Origin: Pomphorhynchus laevis
Taxonomy: Eukaryota; Acanthocephala; Palaeacanthocephala; Echinorhynchida; Pomphorhynchidae
DNA length: 64,000 nucleotides
Direction of reading: 5' to 3'
Assembly (NCBI GenBank): GCA_012934845.2
Contig: WNNJ02000628.1
Span: forward strand, 62,001-126,000
The notes below the pieces were generated by a model that was not told the origin of the DNA, ran no database searches, and saw only the letters and a list, made by a program, of their open reading frames with translations. This document shows positions 33,050 to 45,357 of this stretch, piece after piece (within the stretch, counting starts at the first letter, position 1; the number at the start of each line of letters is the position of its first letter). Position numbers and translations under genes: made by a program.

Positions 33050-33245
33050 ATTTTATGAATTGACTAATAAATAACAGACGTTGTATCAGAATAAGAATTA
33101 GAGGTCATCAGGAGGAACTGCTATGCTATCAGGTTTCTGCCCCTAACTCCTCTACCCAACATAGCAGAGGAGCCAAATACGTGCTAAGGACGTATTTCCT
33201 CTGCTTAAATTTGATTATTTAGTATCTTATTCTAATACAAAGTAT
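33050..33245 (+). repeat. PLE-2 terminal repeat, copy b
   Basis: Carries the full conserved block: GAATTAGAGGTCATCAGGAGG, CTGCTATG…CATAGCAG inverted words and the AAATACGTGCTAAGGACGTATTT hairpin, then the ATTCTAATACAAAGTATATTA stretch that directly abuts the end of the PLE-2 frame. Confidence 0.8.
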
Positions 33246-33246
33246 A

Positions 33247-33579
33247 TTATTTATCCAAAAAATTGCCGCTAATGATTTTAAATTTATTTTTAATATTATT
33301 GTATTGATTTATATATTTTATTATTTTCTGCTTGATGTTATTTTTATAGTAACCTAGTTTAAAATATAAATCTATTAAATTATTTAAATGATTTTGAAGA
33401 AAGCCAATATCATTACATATTGTTGCAATTCTTAAAATTTCATTATTTAATGTATTATATTTTATATTATATGGTATGCATGAATGCTCATGCAAAAATA
33501 TGTTTCTTGTAAATTTAAATATGTCATCTTTACGATATAAATTAATAGTAGTTTTAGTTAATGTTAATTTAATGTTCAT
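33247..33579 (-). pseudogene. PLE-2 reverse transcriptase carboxyl fragment
   Basis: A 110-residue frame nearly identical to the end of the PLE-2 protein at 57387: MNIKLTLTKTTINLYRKDDI, FLHEHSCIPYNIKYNTLNNE, ILRIATICNDIGFLQNHLNN. The upstream part to about 33775 matches further PLE-2 coding sequence in other frames. It lacks the catalytic palm. Confidence 0.8.
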
Positions 33580-33779
33580 ATCTAGATATACACCTTCTTT
33601 ATCATTAATATTGGTTTTGTTAAAATAAGGCTTTCTGGATGAATTTGTTCGCTAATTGAATAAAAATTGTTAGAGTTAAATACATATATCGTCAATATAT
33701 CGAAACATATATTTCATATCCTTTTATAATTTAGATTTATTTTTTAAACAGTTATGAACAAATTCATATTTTATAAAGC

Positions 33780-34072
33780 ATTAATATAAACATTTTAGGC
33801 CTGGAGTATGAATAATTTCAGACCTGAAGTATAAATTATTTCAGGCTTGGATTATCAATCATTTAAGGTCCGGTGTATAAATCATTTCAGTCCTTCATTA
33901 TAAATAATTATAGACATTAAGAATAAAACATTTTAGGCATGTAGTATAAAACATTTCAAGCGCTCAGTATAAATCTTTTCAAGCCTTGAGTGTAATGCAT
34001 TATAGACCTCTAATAAAAATCATATCGGGACTGACTTATAAAACATTTAACGCCTGCAGTATAAAAATTTCT
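33780..34072. repeat. Minisatellite, about 22-bp unit (array 2)
   Basis: Same degenerate unit as 31240-31900 (CATTTTAGGCCTGGAGTATG, CTGCAGTATAAA). Continuous with array 1 except for the intervening PLE-2 complex. Confidence 0.8.
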
Positions 34073-35344
34073 GGGATACGTCCTTTAGAAATGAAGACGT
34101 CCCGAGTTTGCCAAGATACTCCTTTCATTATCAAATACTTGTCCTTTAGAAACAATAAGTGGTAAGCTTTATCGGCTTTATGAGCCGCCTTACCTATTAG
34201 ACTCACTATGGTAACCGTAAAGTCATTTTGACGCTTTTTTATGTTTCTACTGTTTAGCACGAGATAGTATGTTGTCGATTGAATGGAACTTCACATACAT
34301 TAGTTCTATTAAAATCCTCATCAAAATCTTGATGAATTCCTTAAAGTATTGCTGTCGGTTAAGCAGATAACTCATTGATTTTATTGATTCAATTAAAAAG
34401 AATTAAATTACAAGTTCGACATAATTAATTTAAATTAAGTTAACATAAATTAATTCAAACTTTTTAAATTAAATGCTATCAGTTCAATATCTTCTAGAAC
34501 AAGACCTTCATATTTTCGCTTTTTCAAATAATTTATGTGATTTTTAATAAATGTAATTTTTAATTTAAGCAAGATAAGCATTAATAAGCAAAATAGGTAT
34601 AATACAAATATTTTATTTGTATTTTACTACTTTTCTAATTGTTTTATAAAATTATATTGCTATTTTAATCACATTATAATTACATTTGAAATTTATGTGA
34701 TTTTTAATTTAATTTTTAATTTAAGCAAGATAAGCATTAATAAGCAAAATAGGTATAATTTTTGTTTTTACCAATTGAACTAAATTTCTGCTCATGCATG
34801 TTGTCCATTTTGTCATTTTTCTGGATATTTTGATTTTACTGTCAGCCACATTGTTTTTCTACATTACAAATAATATTCAATTTTAACAAAACAGGTTTTT
34901 TTGAATTTATAGATTTTAGATTTTTGGATTTCTTTTAATTTTTATTTTTGGATTTTTTAAATTGTTAGATTTTTGTTAAGAAAACGTTCTGTTCAAATTA
35001 TTTTAATGGGCATTCTTTCATTGTTTCTTCTATGCATTTCCGTCGTTTTCTAATGCAAGAATTTATGTGTACATAAATTTCGAAAAATAAAAATAGCGTA
35101 CCATTTAGATTGACTCATATTTTTAATAGGAGAGACACTTCTAGTTATTTAGTTTAAATGCAACGGAGAATACGAGTGAAATGTGGAAATGTAGCAACTA
35201 GATTTTAAATGATAAAATAGGCTATGCAATTAATCATAAGATAATTCCTTATTACTCACGATTTCTTAAAGAAAATAAAATATTGTCGCACTTTTATATT
35301 TTATTGATAATAAAATAACAATACGGCTATTTTTTCTGGTGGTC
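34073..35344. other. Upstream region of the riboflavin transporter; no clear gene
   Basis: AT-rich. A 74-residue minus-strand frame at 34036-34260 (QNDFTVTIVSLIGKAAHKAD…) has more balanced composition than its surroundings and could be a decayed exon, but I cannot assign it. Bases 34550-34760 contain a short repeat (AGCAAGATAAGCATTAATAA, twice). Confidence 0.4.
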
Positions 35345-36557
35345 ATGAGCAGGTTAAGAGATCGAAATTTCATTTATGAAACAGGCCAATTAAGAGGGAT
35401 TAGTTTTAATAAAGCTAAAAAGCCCATTCAATATGTCGTACCTTCCCATCATGATCAACATCACGTTTGTTGCTTCGGCGAAGACGATTACAATCAATTA
35501 AGCAATGATTCCCTTCTTCGATATTCAAAACCACTGTTACTGACCGATGAATATGAATTCGATACCAAGCGGATTAAGAAGCTTAATGAACAGCAGCGTC
35601 GAAAATACCGACAAGATAACAAAGAGAAACTAAACTACGTCGTATTTATATTGATCGTGACATTTTCGATCGCTTCGTGGATAGATATGGTCGGAGTATT
35701 TGCTGAACTGCCTTTGATGGTGCCAGTACTTCCGGAAGGCTGGAACCTGAGTGTATACTTTTGCTTGTCAATTGAAATCCCATTTATTGCTCCCGTTATC
35801 ATTTATATTATGATTTTACGTAAACCGTCAATTATCAGCTTTAGAGCTGCTATTCTATTTATAATTAGTGTAGGAATACTATCACTTATACTTCTAGCAA
35901 AATACTGGTCGAAAACCGTTTTCATAAGTGGGAAAGAACGTAGTGTCCCCTTACTCGTGTTAGTTACTTGTCTAGGCCTTGTAGACAGCTGTTCTACAGT
36001 TGTATTTTATCCGTACATGAAACGTTACAATCCTAGTTACATGTCTGCGGTTTTAGTTGGAGAAAGTCTTACTGGATTTATCCCAGCAATATTGAAGCTG
36101 ATCCAAGGAGGCGCTGAACCAATGTGTGTAAAAGAAGAACCAGTCTTAAATACGACTAGTGATAGCAGATATTTAAATGCTAGTGATATCTCAACTGAGT
36201 ACTATTCGAAACCTAGGTTTAGTGTGTCAATTTATATACTTTTATTAGCATTTATTATGGTTATATGTTTGGTGGCCTTTCTGCTTTTGGAGTTGCATCC
36301 GCGACTTAGGAACATGCAATTACCTAAGCCCAGTAAACAAATTCGCGATAGCGTTGCAAATTCATCAAGTCAAGATTATAAAAGTTATGGATACGAGCAG
36401 TTAATCGACAGACGAAAACTTTCTAGAGTTGAATACGCAAATTTTATGATTATAATGGGTATCAGTGCATTCGTGCTATGGGGTTTGATATCTGCGTTCT
36501 ATACATATTCTATTCTTCCGTTTGGATTTAAAGTCACAAACAACGCTATTATAATTA
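35345..36557 (+). CDS. SLC52A3: Riboflavin transporter (SLC52 family), first coding exon
   Basis: Encodes residues 1-404 of a plasma-membrane carrier that imports riboflavin (vitamin B2). After a hydrophilic cytosolic leader of about 100 residues, longer than in vertebrates, it follows the SLC52 pattern: SIASWIDMVGVFAELPLMVP, VLPEGWNLSVY, LVTCLGLVDSCSTVVFYPYM, SAVLVGESLTGFIPAILKLI and CLVAFLLLELHPRLR. Membrane helices alternate as in the family, with a variable loop (about 260-300) and a long loop before YANFMIIMGISAFV. The ATG at 35345 is chosen as the first methionine with no splice acceptor before it. The exon ends ATTATAATTA|GTAAGT, phase 1. Two more exons follow at 50412 and 50638; the full protein would be about 545 residues. 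Confidence in the family is very high; the paralogue number is not certain. Confidence 0.93.
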
Positions 36558-36609
36558 GTAAGTTTCTAGTTTTTGTAAATTATGTATCACGCTTAAAATA
36601 ATAATTATC

Positions 36610-37015
36610 TATAAATTTACAGGTACAATGAAATTAGTACTTTTATAGCTACTGCTATCGAAATATTCAGGAAAATTACAAGCAGTTTAATAATATAATT
36701 ATTAAATGTTTGTTAAACAGTTTAATCAGATTACAAACAGATTACAATTCTATAATTTCATTATTTTGTTTCATTTTTCTACTAATTTTTATTTATCCTT
36801 TTAAGTTGTTGTATTTGTTTCATTTTCTTTTTGTTTTTGACAACTTATTTCTAATTATATTTTTTACATTTTACTTTTATCCTGTAAATTTACAAAACTA
36901 ATGGAAGAAATAAATAGATAATTTTATCGATTTTATCAAGCACTAAATACTCTGGCTTTAAGTAAGATATCACTTTAAAAGTGGCTTTTAAAAATGCTAC
37001 TCTGGGTTGAGGAAT
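36610..37015. other. Intronic AT-rich stretch
   Basis: T-rich DNA. The piece TATAGCTACTGCTATCGAAATATTCAGG near 36643-36675 resembles the PLE-1 end word GATAGCTATTGCTATC. No gene seen. Confidence 0.4.
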
Positions 37016-37017
37016 AG

Positions 37018-37235
37018 GGGCTGAAACCTGATAATATAGCAGCTCTTTCTGATGACCTATATTTATTGTTCGAATACAAAGTCTTTTATTTATTAATCAA
37101 TTCATAAAAATTGACTTTTATTTTAAATTTGAATTTTAAAATTTAAGTTGATATAAATGTAAATTGCATAAAATATCATATAATTATTTACTATTTATCT
37201 TTATTTATATTTATATATCGTATAAAATAGATAGA
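37018..37235 (-). repeat. PLE-2 terminal repeat, copy c (reverse orientation)
   Basis: GGGGCTGAAACCTGATAATA, then TCTGATGACCTATATTTATT and AATCAATTCATAAAAATTGA, ending near ATAGACTTAG. A diverged reverse-complement copy of the terminal repeat. Confidence 0.65.
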
Positions 37236-38284
37236 CTTAGTAGTTTTATCGTAGACATGAAATGTGCTATCGATAATATACACGAATATAAAAAAGTTTG
37301 CATATACTTTATCATTAAACAAGTATTTTACCACAATTAAACTATAGGCATGCTAGATCATCACATTATTAGATTATTATTAAATATTATTATTAATAAT
37401 ATTAATATGAGAAGTATAAGCTTACTATATATGAGCTGATAAGGTAATGCGCTGGATGTTCACAAAAGTTGCTGAGCGAAGAACACTGCCTTACAGTGAT
37501 TGCATAAGAGCCTTGCGAACACATATATCAGTTACACTAGCAAAATGTGTATCGATGTGCGTGATATCCACAAGAATGGGAACACAATATCAAATGACAG
37601 AAAATCGCACCGGAAACAATCCAGAAAGGATTGTTTTGCAATGATTTCGATTGACCATTATTAAAAATTTTAAATTTTGAATCGAAAGGCCCATTAGCGG
37701 GAACCTTAATTGTATATGTTGTAGAACTTACGATATTATTCAAATAAATAAATTATATATTAATACGAGAAGTTATTATTAATGTACACTGCAGCCTCTC
37801 AGATTAGTGGCAGAAAGCAACATTTACAGTAAATACATTTACCGATAAACTAAAAATAGTTAAAGCATAAATTATCAACTGAAAGTATACTTGGGCATGT
37901 AGGATTCGTATCATTAACTTAAAGATAATTCGCTGGTAAGCATCAGAATAATGAATGTTGCTGATATGTTACAGTAGAATCTAAGTTCGACTTTATATAA
38001 TTGAAAAATTGATAATGGAATAGATGCAAATGCAGGTGAACTTTGAAGCTGACAGAATTTGCAATGAATTAGCAAATTGAACGTTATGGTAGGAAATGTG
38101 GATAGTGCACAGCTTGTCGTGGTAACCGTGAAGGTATGCGCGAACGATGAAAGGTCTTTTGATTCCTTGAGGTTGCTGCCAACGAGGTTGAAGGACATTA
38201 GCTGCTTTAATTGCTTCGAAGTTGACGACATTGAGCTTTTAAAAAACCTCAATGTCGTCTTCTACAAGAGTTGTAGCTCCTACA
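37236..38284. other. Intronic stretch without a recognised gene
   Basis: Includes a frame of 65 residues at 37447-37644 with no known motif. A perfect 12-bp hairpin (GACGACATTGAG / CTCAATGTCGTC) lies at 38224-38259 with a 12-base loop. Confidence 0.4.
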
Positions 38285-38395
38285 ATAAATCCTTAAATAT
38301 TTTAATAAATCAAAATTATTTAAAGGCAAGGACATCTATACTTAGATAAACAAGAGGTGTTCCAATAGGTAGTAATACAACTCTTTCTTGCAAAT
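38285..38395 (+). pseudogene. PLE-2 reverse transcriptase fragment, plus strand
   Basis: Reads SLNILINQNYLKARTSILR then RGVPIGSN, matching SLNILINQNYLKVGTSIFRQ and GVPMGGN around motif B of the PLE-2 protein. It is opposite in orientation to the neighbouring copy at 38930-41040. Confidence 0.65.
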
Positions 38396-38560
38396 TCGTT
38401 GTTAGTAGTCGAATGAAAAAGATTTTATGGACGTTAAAGCTGAAACAGACGTTGAAAGTGGCCGACAGCCTGAGTACCTTTTTGACGATGCACCATTTAC
38501 ATTAGTCAACTTGTTTGAAGTTTAAGATTGAAAAGTCTGACTAGATGACAAACAAAATCA

Positions 38561-38930
38561 GCTAACTGAGTCTACGTATTTACTATAATTATAAAATAAA
38601 CAAAACATAATAATGCTGAATCAAAATTTAATAATTAAATAATAAAATTAATAATTGTCTTTAGATTTTCTATAATTTAAATCAAGTTTAAATAAAAAAA
38701 TTGAAATTTAAAATAAACGTCATTTTTTATGAGTTGACTAATAAATAACAGACGTTGTATCAGAATAAGAATTAGAGGTCATCAGGAGGAACTGCTATGC
38801 TATCAGGTTTCGGCCCCTAACTCCTCTACCCAACATAGCAGCGGGGCCAAATACATGCTAATGATGTATTTCCTTTGATAAAACTATCTAGTATCCTATT
38901 CTAATACAAAGTATATTATTTATTATCCAT
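38561..38930 (+). repeat. PLE-2 terminal repeat, copy d
   Basis: The most complete copy. It starts GCTAACTGAGTCTACGTATT, carries the conserved GTCATCAGGAGG block, the CGGCCCC and GGGGCC words, CTGCTATG/CATAGCAG and the AAATACATGC…TGTATTT hairpin, and joins the 3' end of the PLE-2 frame. Confidence 0.8.
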
Positions 38931-41042
38931 CCATAAAAATTTGACACTTCAGAGTTTAAATTTATTCTTTATATTATTGTGTTGATTTATATATTTTACT
39001 ATTTTCTGCTTGATTTTTTTTATAGTAACCTAGTTTTAAAAATATGTATCTATTAAATTATTTAAATGATTTTAAAGAAAGCCAATATCATTACATATTG
39101 TTGCAATTCTTAAAATTTCATTATTTAATGTATTATATTTTATATTATATGGTATGCATGAATGCTCATGCAAAAATATGTTTCTTGTAAATTTAAATGT
39201 CATCTTTACGATATAAATTAAAAGTATTTTTAATTGATGTTAATTTAATGTTCATATCTAGATATATATTTTCTTTATCATTAATATTGGTTTAATTAAC
39301 AATGAGTCTACCTGGATGAATTTGTTCGCTAATTGAATAAAAATTGTTAGAGTTAAATTCACATATATTATCAATACATCGAAACATATTTCATATCTTT
39401 ATATAATTTAGATAATATATATAATTTTATATAATTTACACTTATGAACAAATTCATATTCTATAAAGCTTAAAAATAAGTCAGCTATAATTTGGCTACT
39501 ATTACCTCTAATTGAAACACATTTTATTTGTCTAAATATAGATGTCCCTACCTTTAAATAATTTTGATTTATTAAAATATTTAAGGATTCTATTAATTCG
39601 ATTTTATCCATATATTTATATTTACTTGTTGGTTTAATTTTTGTTAGATATGTGTTATAGTTATTATAACATATATATATGTATATCTTTTTCCGAATAT
39701 AAGATTAATTAAATTTTCTAATGCTTCTTTAATGTCTCCAAAATCTAAATTCGTACAAAGCGTACTAAAATCGGACGTATTTATATTCTGAAAATTTATT
39801 TCTTTTGTGTGCTCTAAAAATTCTTTTGTGAAATTAAAATTGAAATAGTGTTTTATTAATTTCGATTACCCTACATATTACCCTTTTGAAGTGTGCTTTA
39901 ATTACTTTAAGTATTTATTCATCTAAACAGAAAGTGGTTTTAATGTACATTTAAACGCACTACATATGAACTTAGGTTTCATTGGATTTTTATGTAATTT
40001 TGAATTCCAATATAATATAGGTATAGTTTTATTATCTGATTCAACCTTTATACCTTTTTTATCCATTATTGACTTGAAATAATTGTTTCAAATTTTAAAT
40101 CACTACATTCATGTGTTGTGTTTATATTTTGATCATTATAATTAACTTCTTTCATTAGTATATCATAATAAAGCGTTTTGCATATAAAGACAAAGTTATT
40201 ACTAGCTTTATCAATAGTTGTTATTATATAGTTATCCTTTAATTTAGTAAGTTCTTTATACATATCTTTATTAATTTAATCTTTCCTTTTATAATTGTTT
40301 GTTATTTTCATTTTCTCTCTAATTTTATCAAATATATAATTTTCCAAATGTTTATCTTAGATATATTCGAGCTTTCCCTATTAATCAGCTTACTAAAGTA
40401 ACCATTTAAGTCGTTATATAACGAATTGTAAATATTATTTCTGTTGTAATTATTATTTAATCTATATTTATAACCTTTTGATAGCATTTTCCTTAATTTA
40501 CAATTTTCACTTAATTCTAGATTATGAGTGCATATATGTTTATTTATTTTATCAAAACTAAGACTTTTACAATTACATATTGATTTTAATTCGTTATTAT
40601 AATTACAACTTTTTCGTCCTAATGGCGGTAACAACTTTTACCTTATTTTAGGAATATATTTACTTAAATCTGACCCTATTATTTCTTTACTTTTAGAATT
40701 ATTTTAAAGTCCGGCTATATTTATGTTATCTATACATTTATTAATGAAGTTTATGGTTAATGTATATTTTCTATTGTTATTATTAACATTTATTGTTCGA
40801 TTAAGGTATTTTGTATTACAATAACTGTCTATTATACAACTTAACCTATCATATTCGTTAATTAATCTTTGATTTATTAAACAAATGATATTTTTAGAAA
40901 AACTTCTTATATTTACATAAAGATTATCTCTTAAAAGTTGTTTCAATATTTCTAATTGTTCATAGAAGAAGTGTATAATTATATTATTATAGTGTATAAT
41001 AAAGTGGACCTTAAAAAAGTTTAAGAAATAATATACATACAA
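38931..41042 (-). mobile_element. PLE-2 copy with most of the coding region, degraded
   Basis: Minus-strand pieces in order of a single protein: the amino part (40704-41042, NIRSFSKNIICLINQRLINE), the linker (40308-40634, LPPLGRKSCNYNNELKSICN, HNLELSENCKLRKMLSKGYK), the KLKDNYIITTIDKASNNFVF segment (40066-40263), and the palm to carboxyl region (38931-39650, with GTSIFRQ). Frames are cut by several stops and shifts. LINE-B follows directly at about 41105, and further PLE-2 sequence resumes at about 45545. Confidence 0.75.
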
Positions 41043-41164
41043 GTTATTCTTTCATTACAAGTTTTTCATTTCGTATACAAGTTTAAATATTCTTGATCAG
41101 TAACTACTTCCAATTATTGGAATTATTGGAATTATTCCAATTATTACAATAATTCCAGCGATCT

Positions 41165-42348
41165 ATGATGTCTATTCTAGGGAATAAGCAAAAGACCAGT
41201 AGTATTTCACTAGTATTGAAAAAGGCAGAGAGGCGATGCTGTGCTTGCAATGGTCCATCTGCAATGTGTAAGAGTTGCCAGTGCTGTCGTAATGGACGTT
41301 TGTGCATTGATTGTTTAACATCGGGCTGCTCTAACCGCTCTAAATTCCAAGACATTAACTCTACCCAGCTATCAACAATCGTTAAACCCCCAAACTTATC
41401 AACACTACATCTCAACTACCGTCTATATCTGTGCAAAAATCAAACAGTAAGGATGACACAGATGAAAATGGATCATTACACGAAGTGCAACGCTCTACAC
41501 CCAATTGTCCAGCTTACGCGTCTATATGGCTACATAGGCGCATTCCTACTGCCTTCCTTCAGCAAAAACCGTATTGTTGTTTTTGTTTCACGAATATCGT
41601 TAATCAAAATGCTATGGAAATTTTTAATTAGAAAACTCAAATCAACCAACTAGGTAATAAACTCGTAGGTCTTGATGCTAACATACATAATAATTCTTCT
41701 CCCCCTGAATTATCTCAACTTCAAACCGACATTCGATCACTCCAATCTAAAATCCGAGATACTTCTACACTAACACATACTGATATCAATAAGGTTGCAC
41801 TTAAATCATTTTCTCAGATCGCTAAATCCGCCGTTCCTTCTCTAGTTCGCCGTCAACTCATCTGAACCCTGCAATCTTCATCCAATTCGTCAGCGTCTAT
41901 CATAGACAAAACTGAACTCCTGAAGACTATTAATGAGGATTCTTGGAGGTTGCGAAATGTGATAGTAAGGGGTCTTCGTACTAAAAATGATGACTCCGAA
42001 ATTCCTAATCTGCTCCTCGAACTGGGCCTCCATGTAGATGAAATTCGCAAAGCCACATTTCGTCGTCTTGTTTCAAAAAATGAAAATTATCCTTTATATG
42101 TACGCATCACACTTACTTCATCATTAGTTCAAAAAGTTATCAAAGCGCCACACAAGTTAAGAGAAAATGTCACTCGACAGTCAATTTATGTTATTGGCGA
42201 CCTTTCTAAAGATGAGCGAGAAAGAGAATTTAAACTTCGCCAACTCCGCCGAACTACCCAAGCAAACGATCCGTCGAAATCATACGTTATCAGACATGGA
42301 CGTGTCGTACCTCTCTCTGTCGCCGCAGAAATGGCATCAACAATTTGA
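41165..42348 (+). pseudogene. LINE-B ORF1, cysteine-rich and RRM-like protein
   Basis: The first part (41165-41653) contains CCACNGPSAMCKSCQCCRNG then RLCIDCLTSGCSNR, a zinc-binding cysteine cluster of a kind seen in ORF1 proteins of several invertebrate LINEs. The second part (41950-42348) reads RNVIVRGLRTKNDDSEIPNL, VRITLTSSLVQKVIKAPHKL and VYVIGDLSKDE-like residues, an RRM-type RNA-binding domain. The two parts are in different frames, with stops around 41650-41870. It would bind the element RNA. Confidence 0.65.
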
Positions 42349-42366
42349 CTACCAATAACCTCCGCG

Positions 42367-45357
42367 ATGTCTTCATTTTCTAATACGAACTTAGGAAATA
42401 AACATAACATCTTATCTTCCACTGCATGTTCTTCTAATTCAAAATTGACAAATTATATTCATAGCATCGATACAGCCATTGTGACTTGTGATCAACCTCC
42501 TCCCGTATTAAATTCTACTCAAAACATTCTTAACTACAATGTAGAAGGTATCAAATATTTGCTCTCCCTAGGTTTCGCTGCATACATTTCCTCATTTCAC
42601 GTAATTATTCTAAGAGAAACGTTATCCTGCGACCCTTGTATAATATCAGGATTTCATTGTATAGAAATTCCTGCAACTCTCCTTGGAAGGGGACGGCCGC
42701 GAGGGGGCTTGTTGGTTGGTTTAAATTATGAATTTTCCACATGGAGTTCAGCAAAAGGTAGCTGTTTGATAGCTGTTGAAACACCCATATGCACATTCGT
42801 AGGTTGCTATTTTGCTCCATTGTCATCATCTTCCGAAATAATTGACGAACTCTCTACATTATTTGCACATATTAGTTTTTATTGCCCAGTTATAATTGCA
42901 GGTGATTTCAACACCTATTACACTAATCCTCAAAGTACTAAACTACGACTTATCTCCAGCTTCATCTATAATCTCGAATTAACCTTTCAATCGTCTTCGT
43001 CAGATGCAACTTACTATACTTATAACGGATCCATACCTTGTATTTGCATCCACTACCGCACAAGTGACGGTGGACCTAGAAAGTTCGTGGTCGTTTATTC
43101 GAAAACATAAGCCAGAAATTGCCAAAATTGTCATATCACCTCGAGTTCTAATCTCACACACAATGAAAATCTAGATATCCCAAAATTCAGTCGGCGCATC
43201 GACATCACTAAACTTAATACATTTCGAGTTGACATTGCGAAACGATTACTAGACATTAATGACCTATCGGATAGCTACGTAACCACTTGCAATACATTAG
43301 CTAAGGCTTGTACGACCAGCATCAACATGAGAAATAAGCAATCTTAAGTCATACGGCATCCGCACGTTGTTCATTTACGATCAATTTGAAGACAACTATA
43401 TTCCTACGCCAAACATGATCCCACTGCGTATCAACTATACATAAGTTGGAAACGATTTTTTGTGGTCTAATTAAACAGATAAATCTACAGGAGAAAAAGC
43501 TAGTTGAGATGATCGAACTAAAATACGCTGAAAAGTTTCTATGGAAATTGAACTCTTCTCGGAATGGGTCAGTGATTTCCAGCATTTTTATTGATGTGTG
43601 GAAATCTCACTTTGAATTATTATACGGTTCGTCGAATGTTTCGAATTTAACATATCGTTGTGATAATCCTTACCTTCTTTTGCATAAAGTCTATCAATAT
43701 GTCCTTTCCGATACACAAGCGAACGTGCTAAACCAACCATTTACCACCACGGAGCTTAAAAGCTGTCTGCATAATATAAAGGACCATAAATCTACTGGGA
43801 CGGACGGTGTCGCAATCGAACATATCAAGGATACATTTGAAATATTAGGTCAGTATTAGACTGAATTTTTCAACAAGATATTATTCGGATGCGATTTCCA
43901 TTCGTCTTGGAAGCAATCAATCATTAAGTCACTTTATAAAAACGCAGGTGATTCATCCGACCCAAACGCCTACCGTGGTATCGTTATCCTCAATCATGCT
44001 TATAAATTCTTTGCATCCATGATAACACGCCGCCTTTACATCTATTCCGACACCCTACTACCACCAGAACAACATGGATTTCGTCGTGGCTGTTCTACAT
44101 TGTCAGCCTTATCCGAAGCTCGTGAAACAAATTTTGGCATGATTTCAACCCATCGCCGCACTTACGCCGTATTCGTCGATTTTACCAAAGCCTTTGACAA
44201 CGTCAATCGCCATTTGCTTCTAGAAAAACTCAAAGTTCTGTACAACATATCTGGAACATTTCTCGACACAATACGGAGAATTCTGTCACCTAATGAAATA
44301 CACAAATTCGACAACATATCTATATCTGCATCCATTATTCAATATAAAGGAGTATTACAAGGCGACCCACTTAGTCCTCTCCTCTTCTCACTGTTTATCG
44401 GAGATCTCCCTTCATTTAAAAAATACTTCCATCAAATCTAAAATACTTCTTTTTGCCGATGATCTACTAATAATTGCCGAATACACTGAAATTTTACAAA
44501 CCCTACTTGACCAACTTCATGTGTACTGTTCGCAAAACGACCTAACTGTTAACACACTAAAATCCCAAGCCATAAAATTTCGTCGTGGTGGTCACCTAGC
44601 CCGAACTGACAAGTTATCATTAAACAATCAGCCCATAGAATTCGTCAATCCGTATAAATATCTTGGTGTTCATCTAACATCTACTTGGTCATTTCGCTTG
44701 CCCCTAGAACAAAAAGCTTGTAAGATCCTTTCATCCACTTTCGCTTATAAAAAACTTCCTAGTTTATCCTTACAAGGTGCACTTTATTTCTTTAAAGTGA
44801 TGCTAGAACCAATGATCACTTATGCGTTTCCCGTCATCTGGTCCGACTTTTCGATTCACAATATCAGACAACTCGACTCCTGTAAATGGCGCTTTGTCAA
44901 AAAGGTACTCGGCTTGTCACCGAAAATTCACTCTACTCCTCTTTCTGTTTTCACGTCAATCCGACCTCTATCAATAGATTATCAACAACGTATATGCTTA
45001 GCAGAATCACTCGCCTTCCAACAACACCTTCCAGAATACATCAAAAAGACCAATACCGTCGATCCCGAAATCTCTACTGCAGCTACTCTGCTACAACCTC
45101 TTTGGCAACAACCTCAAGCCACCAAAAGACCAATCATCATTCGCGCCTACCTTCACGGTTATCATGACACGCCGTGCTCTATTCACATTCCATGTCATGA
45201 TCGTTCAATGTTCTGTCGCTGTAAATTTTGTAATCGACAAGGTCCACCTATCTCCCATGTTTTCTCTTGTCCCATTCTTTCCACAATTCAACTTCCTAAA
45301 ATCTATTCACTGCCTGTAGATGATAACATAATCTATAAATATTTAAATACAGTCTGA
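42367..45357 (+). pseudogene. LINE-B ORF2, endonuclease-reverse transcriptase
   Basis: Endonuclease (42505-43110): ILNYNVEGIKYLLSLGF, VIILRETLSCDP and VIIAGDFNTYY. Reverse transcriptase: HKSTGTDGVAIEHI (43795), YRGIVILNHAYKFFASMITR, PEQHGFRRGCSTLSAL, YAVFVDFTKAFDNVNRHLLL (motif A), YKGVLQGDPLSPLLFSLFIG (motif B) and ILLFADDLLIIAE (motif C). Then EFVNPYKYLGVHLTSTWSF, and a zinc motif CRCKFCNRQGPPISHVFSC near the end. Frames change near 43110, 43440, 43857-44019 and 44420, so at least four breaks. The last 354 residues (44293-45357) are open. Confidence 0.8.

Larger units (their letters stand above)
31901..33779 (-). mobile_element. PLE-2 remnant with terminal repeats, inserted in the minisatellite
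   Basis: Between the two minisatellite blocks lie a PLE-2 terminal repeat (31903-32160), a fold-back MITE (32315-32452), a second terminal repeat (33050-33240) and the carboxyl end of the PLE-2 reverse transcriptase on the minus strand (33247-33775). Homology to PLE-2 at 57387-58073 is close along the coding part. It is 5'-truncated and broken. Confidence 0.7.

Noticed and set aside
33120-33200. HDV-like ribozyme at the PLE-2 terminal repeat
   Set aside because: Only the interleaved P1/P2-like pairs are seen; P3, P1.1 and P4 are missing and the gap before the last strand is too short. Kept as a possible pseudoknot only.
31240-34072. Regular short repeats as a CRISPR-like array
   Set aside because: Units are degenerate and contiguous without unique spacers, and the genome is eukaryotic; this is a minisatellite.
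34036-34260. 74-residue minus-strand ORF as a host exon
   Set aside because: Composition is suggestive, but no conserved motif or convincing pair of splice sites was found.
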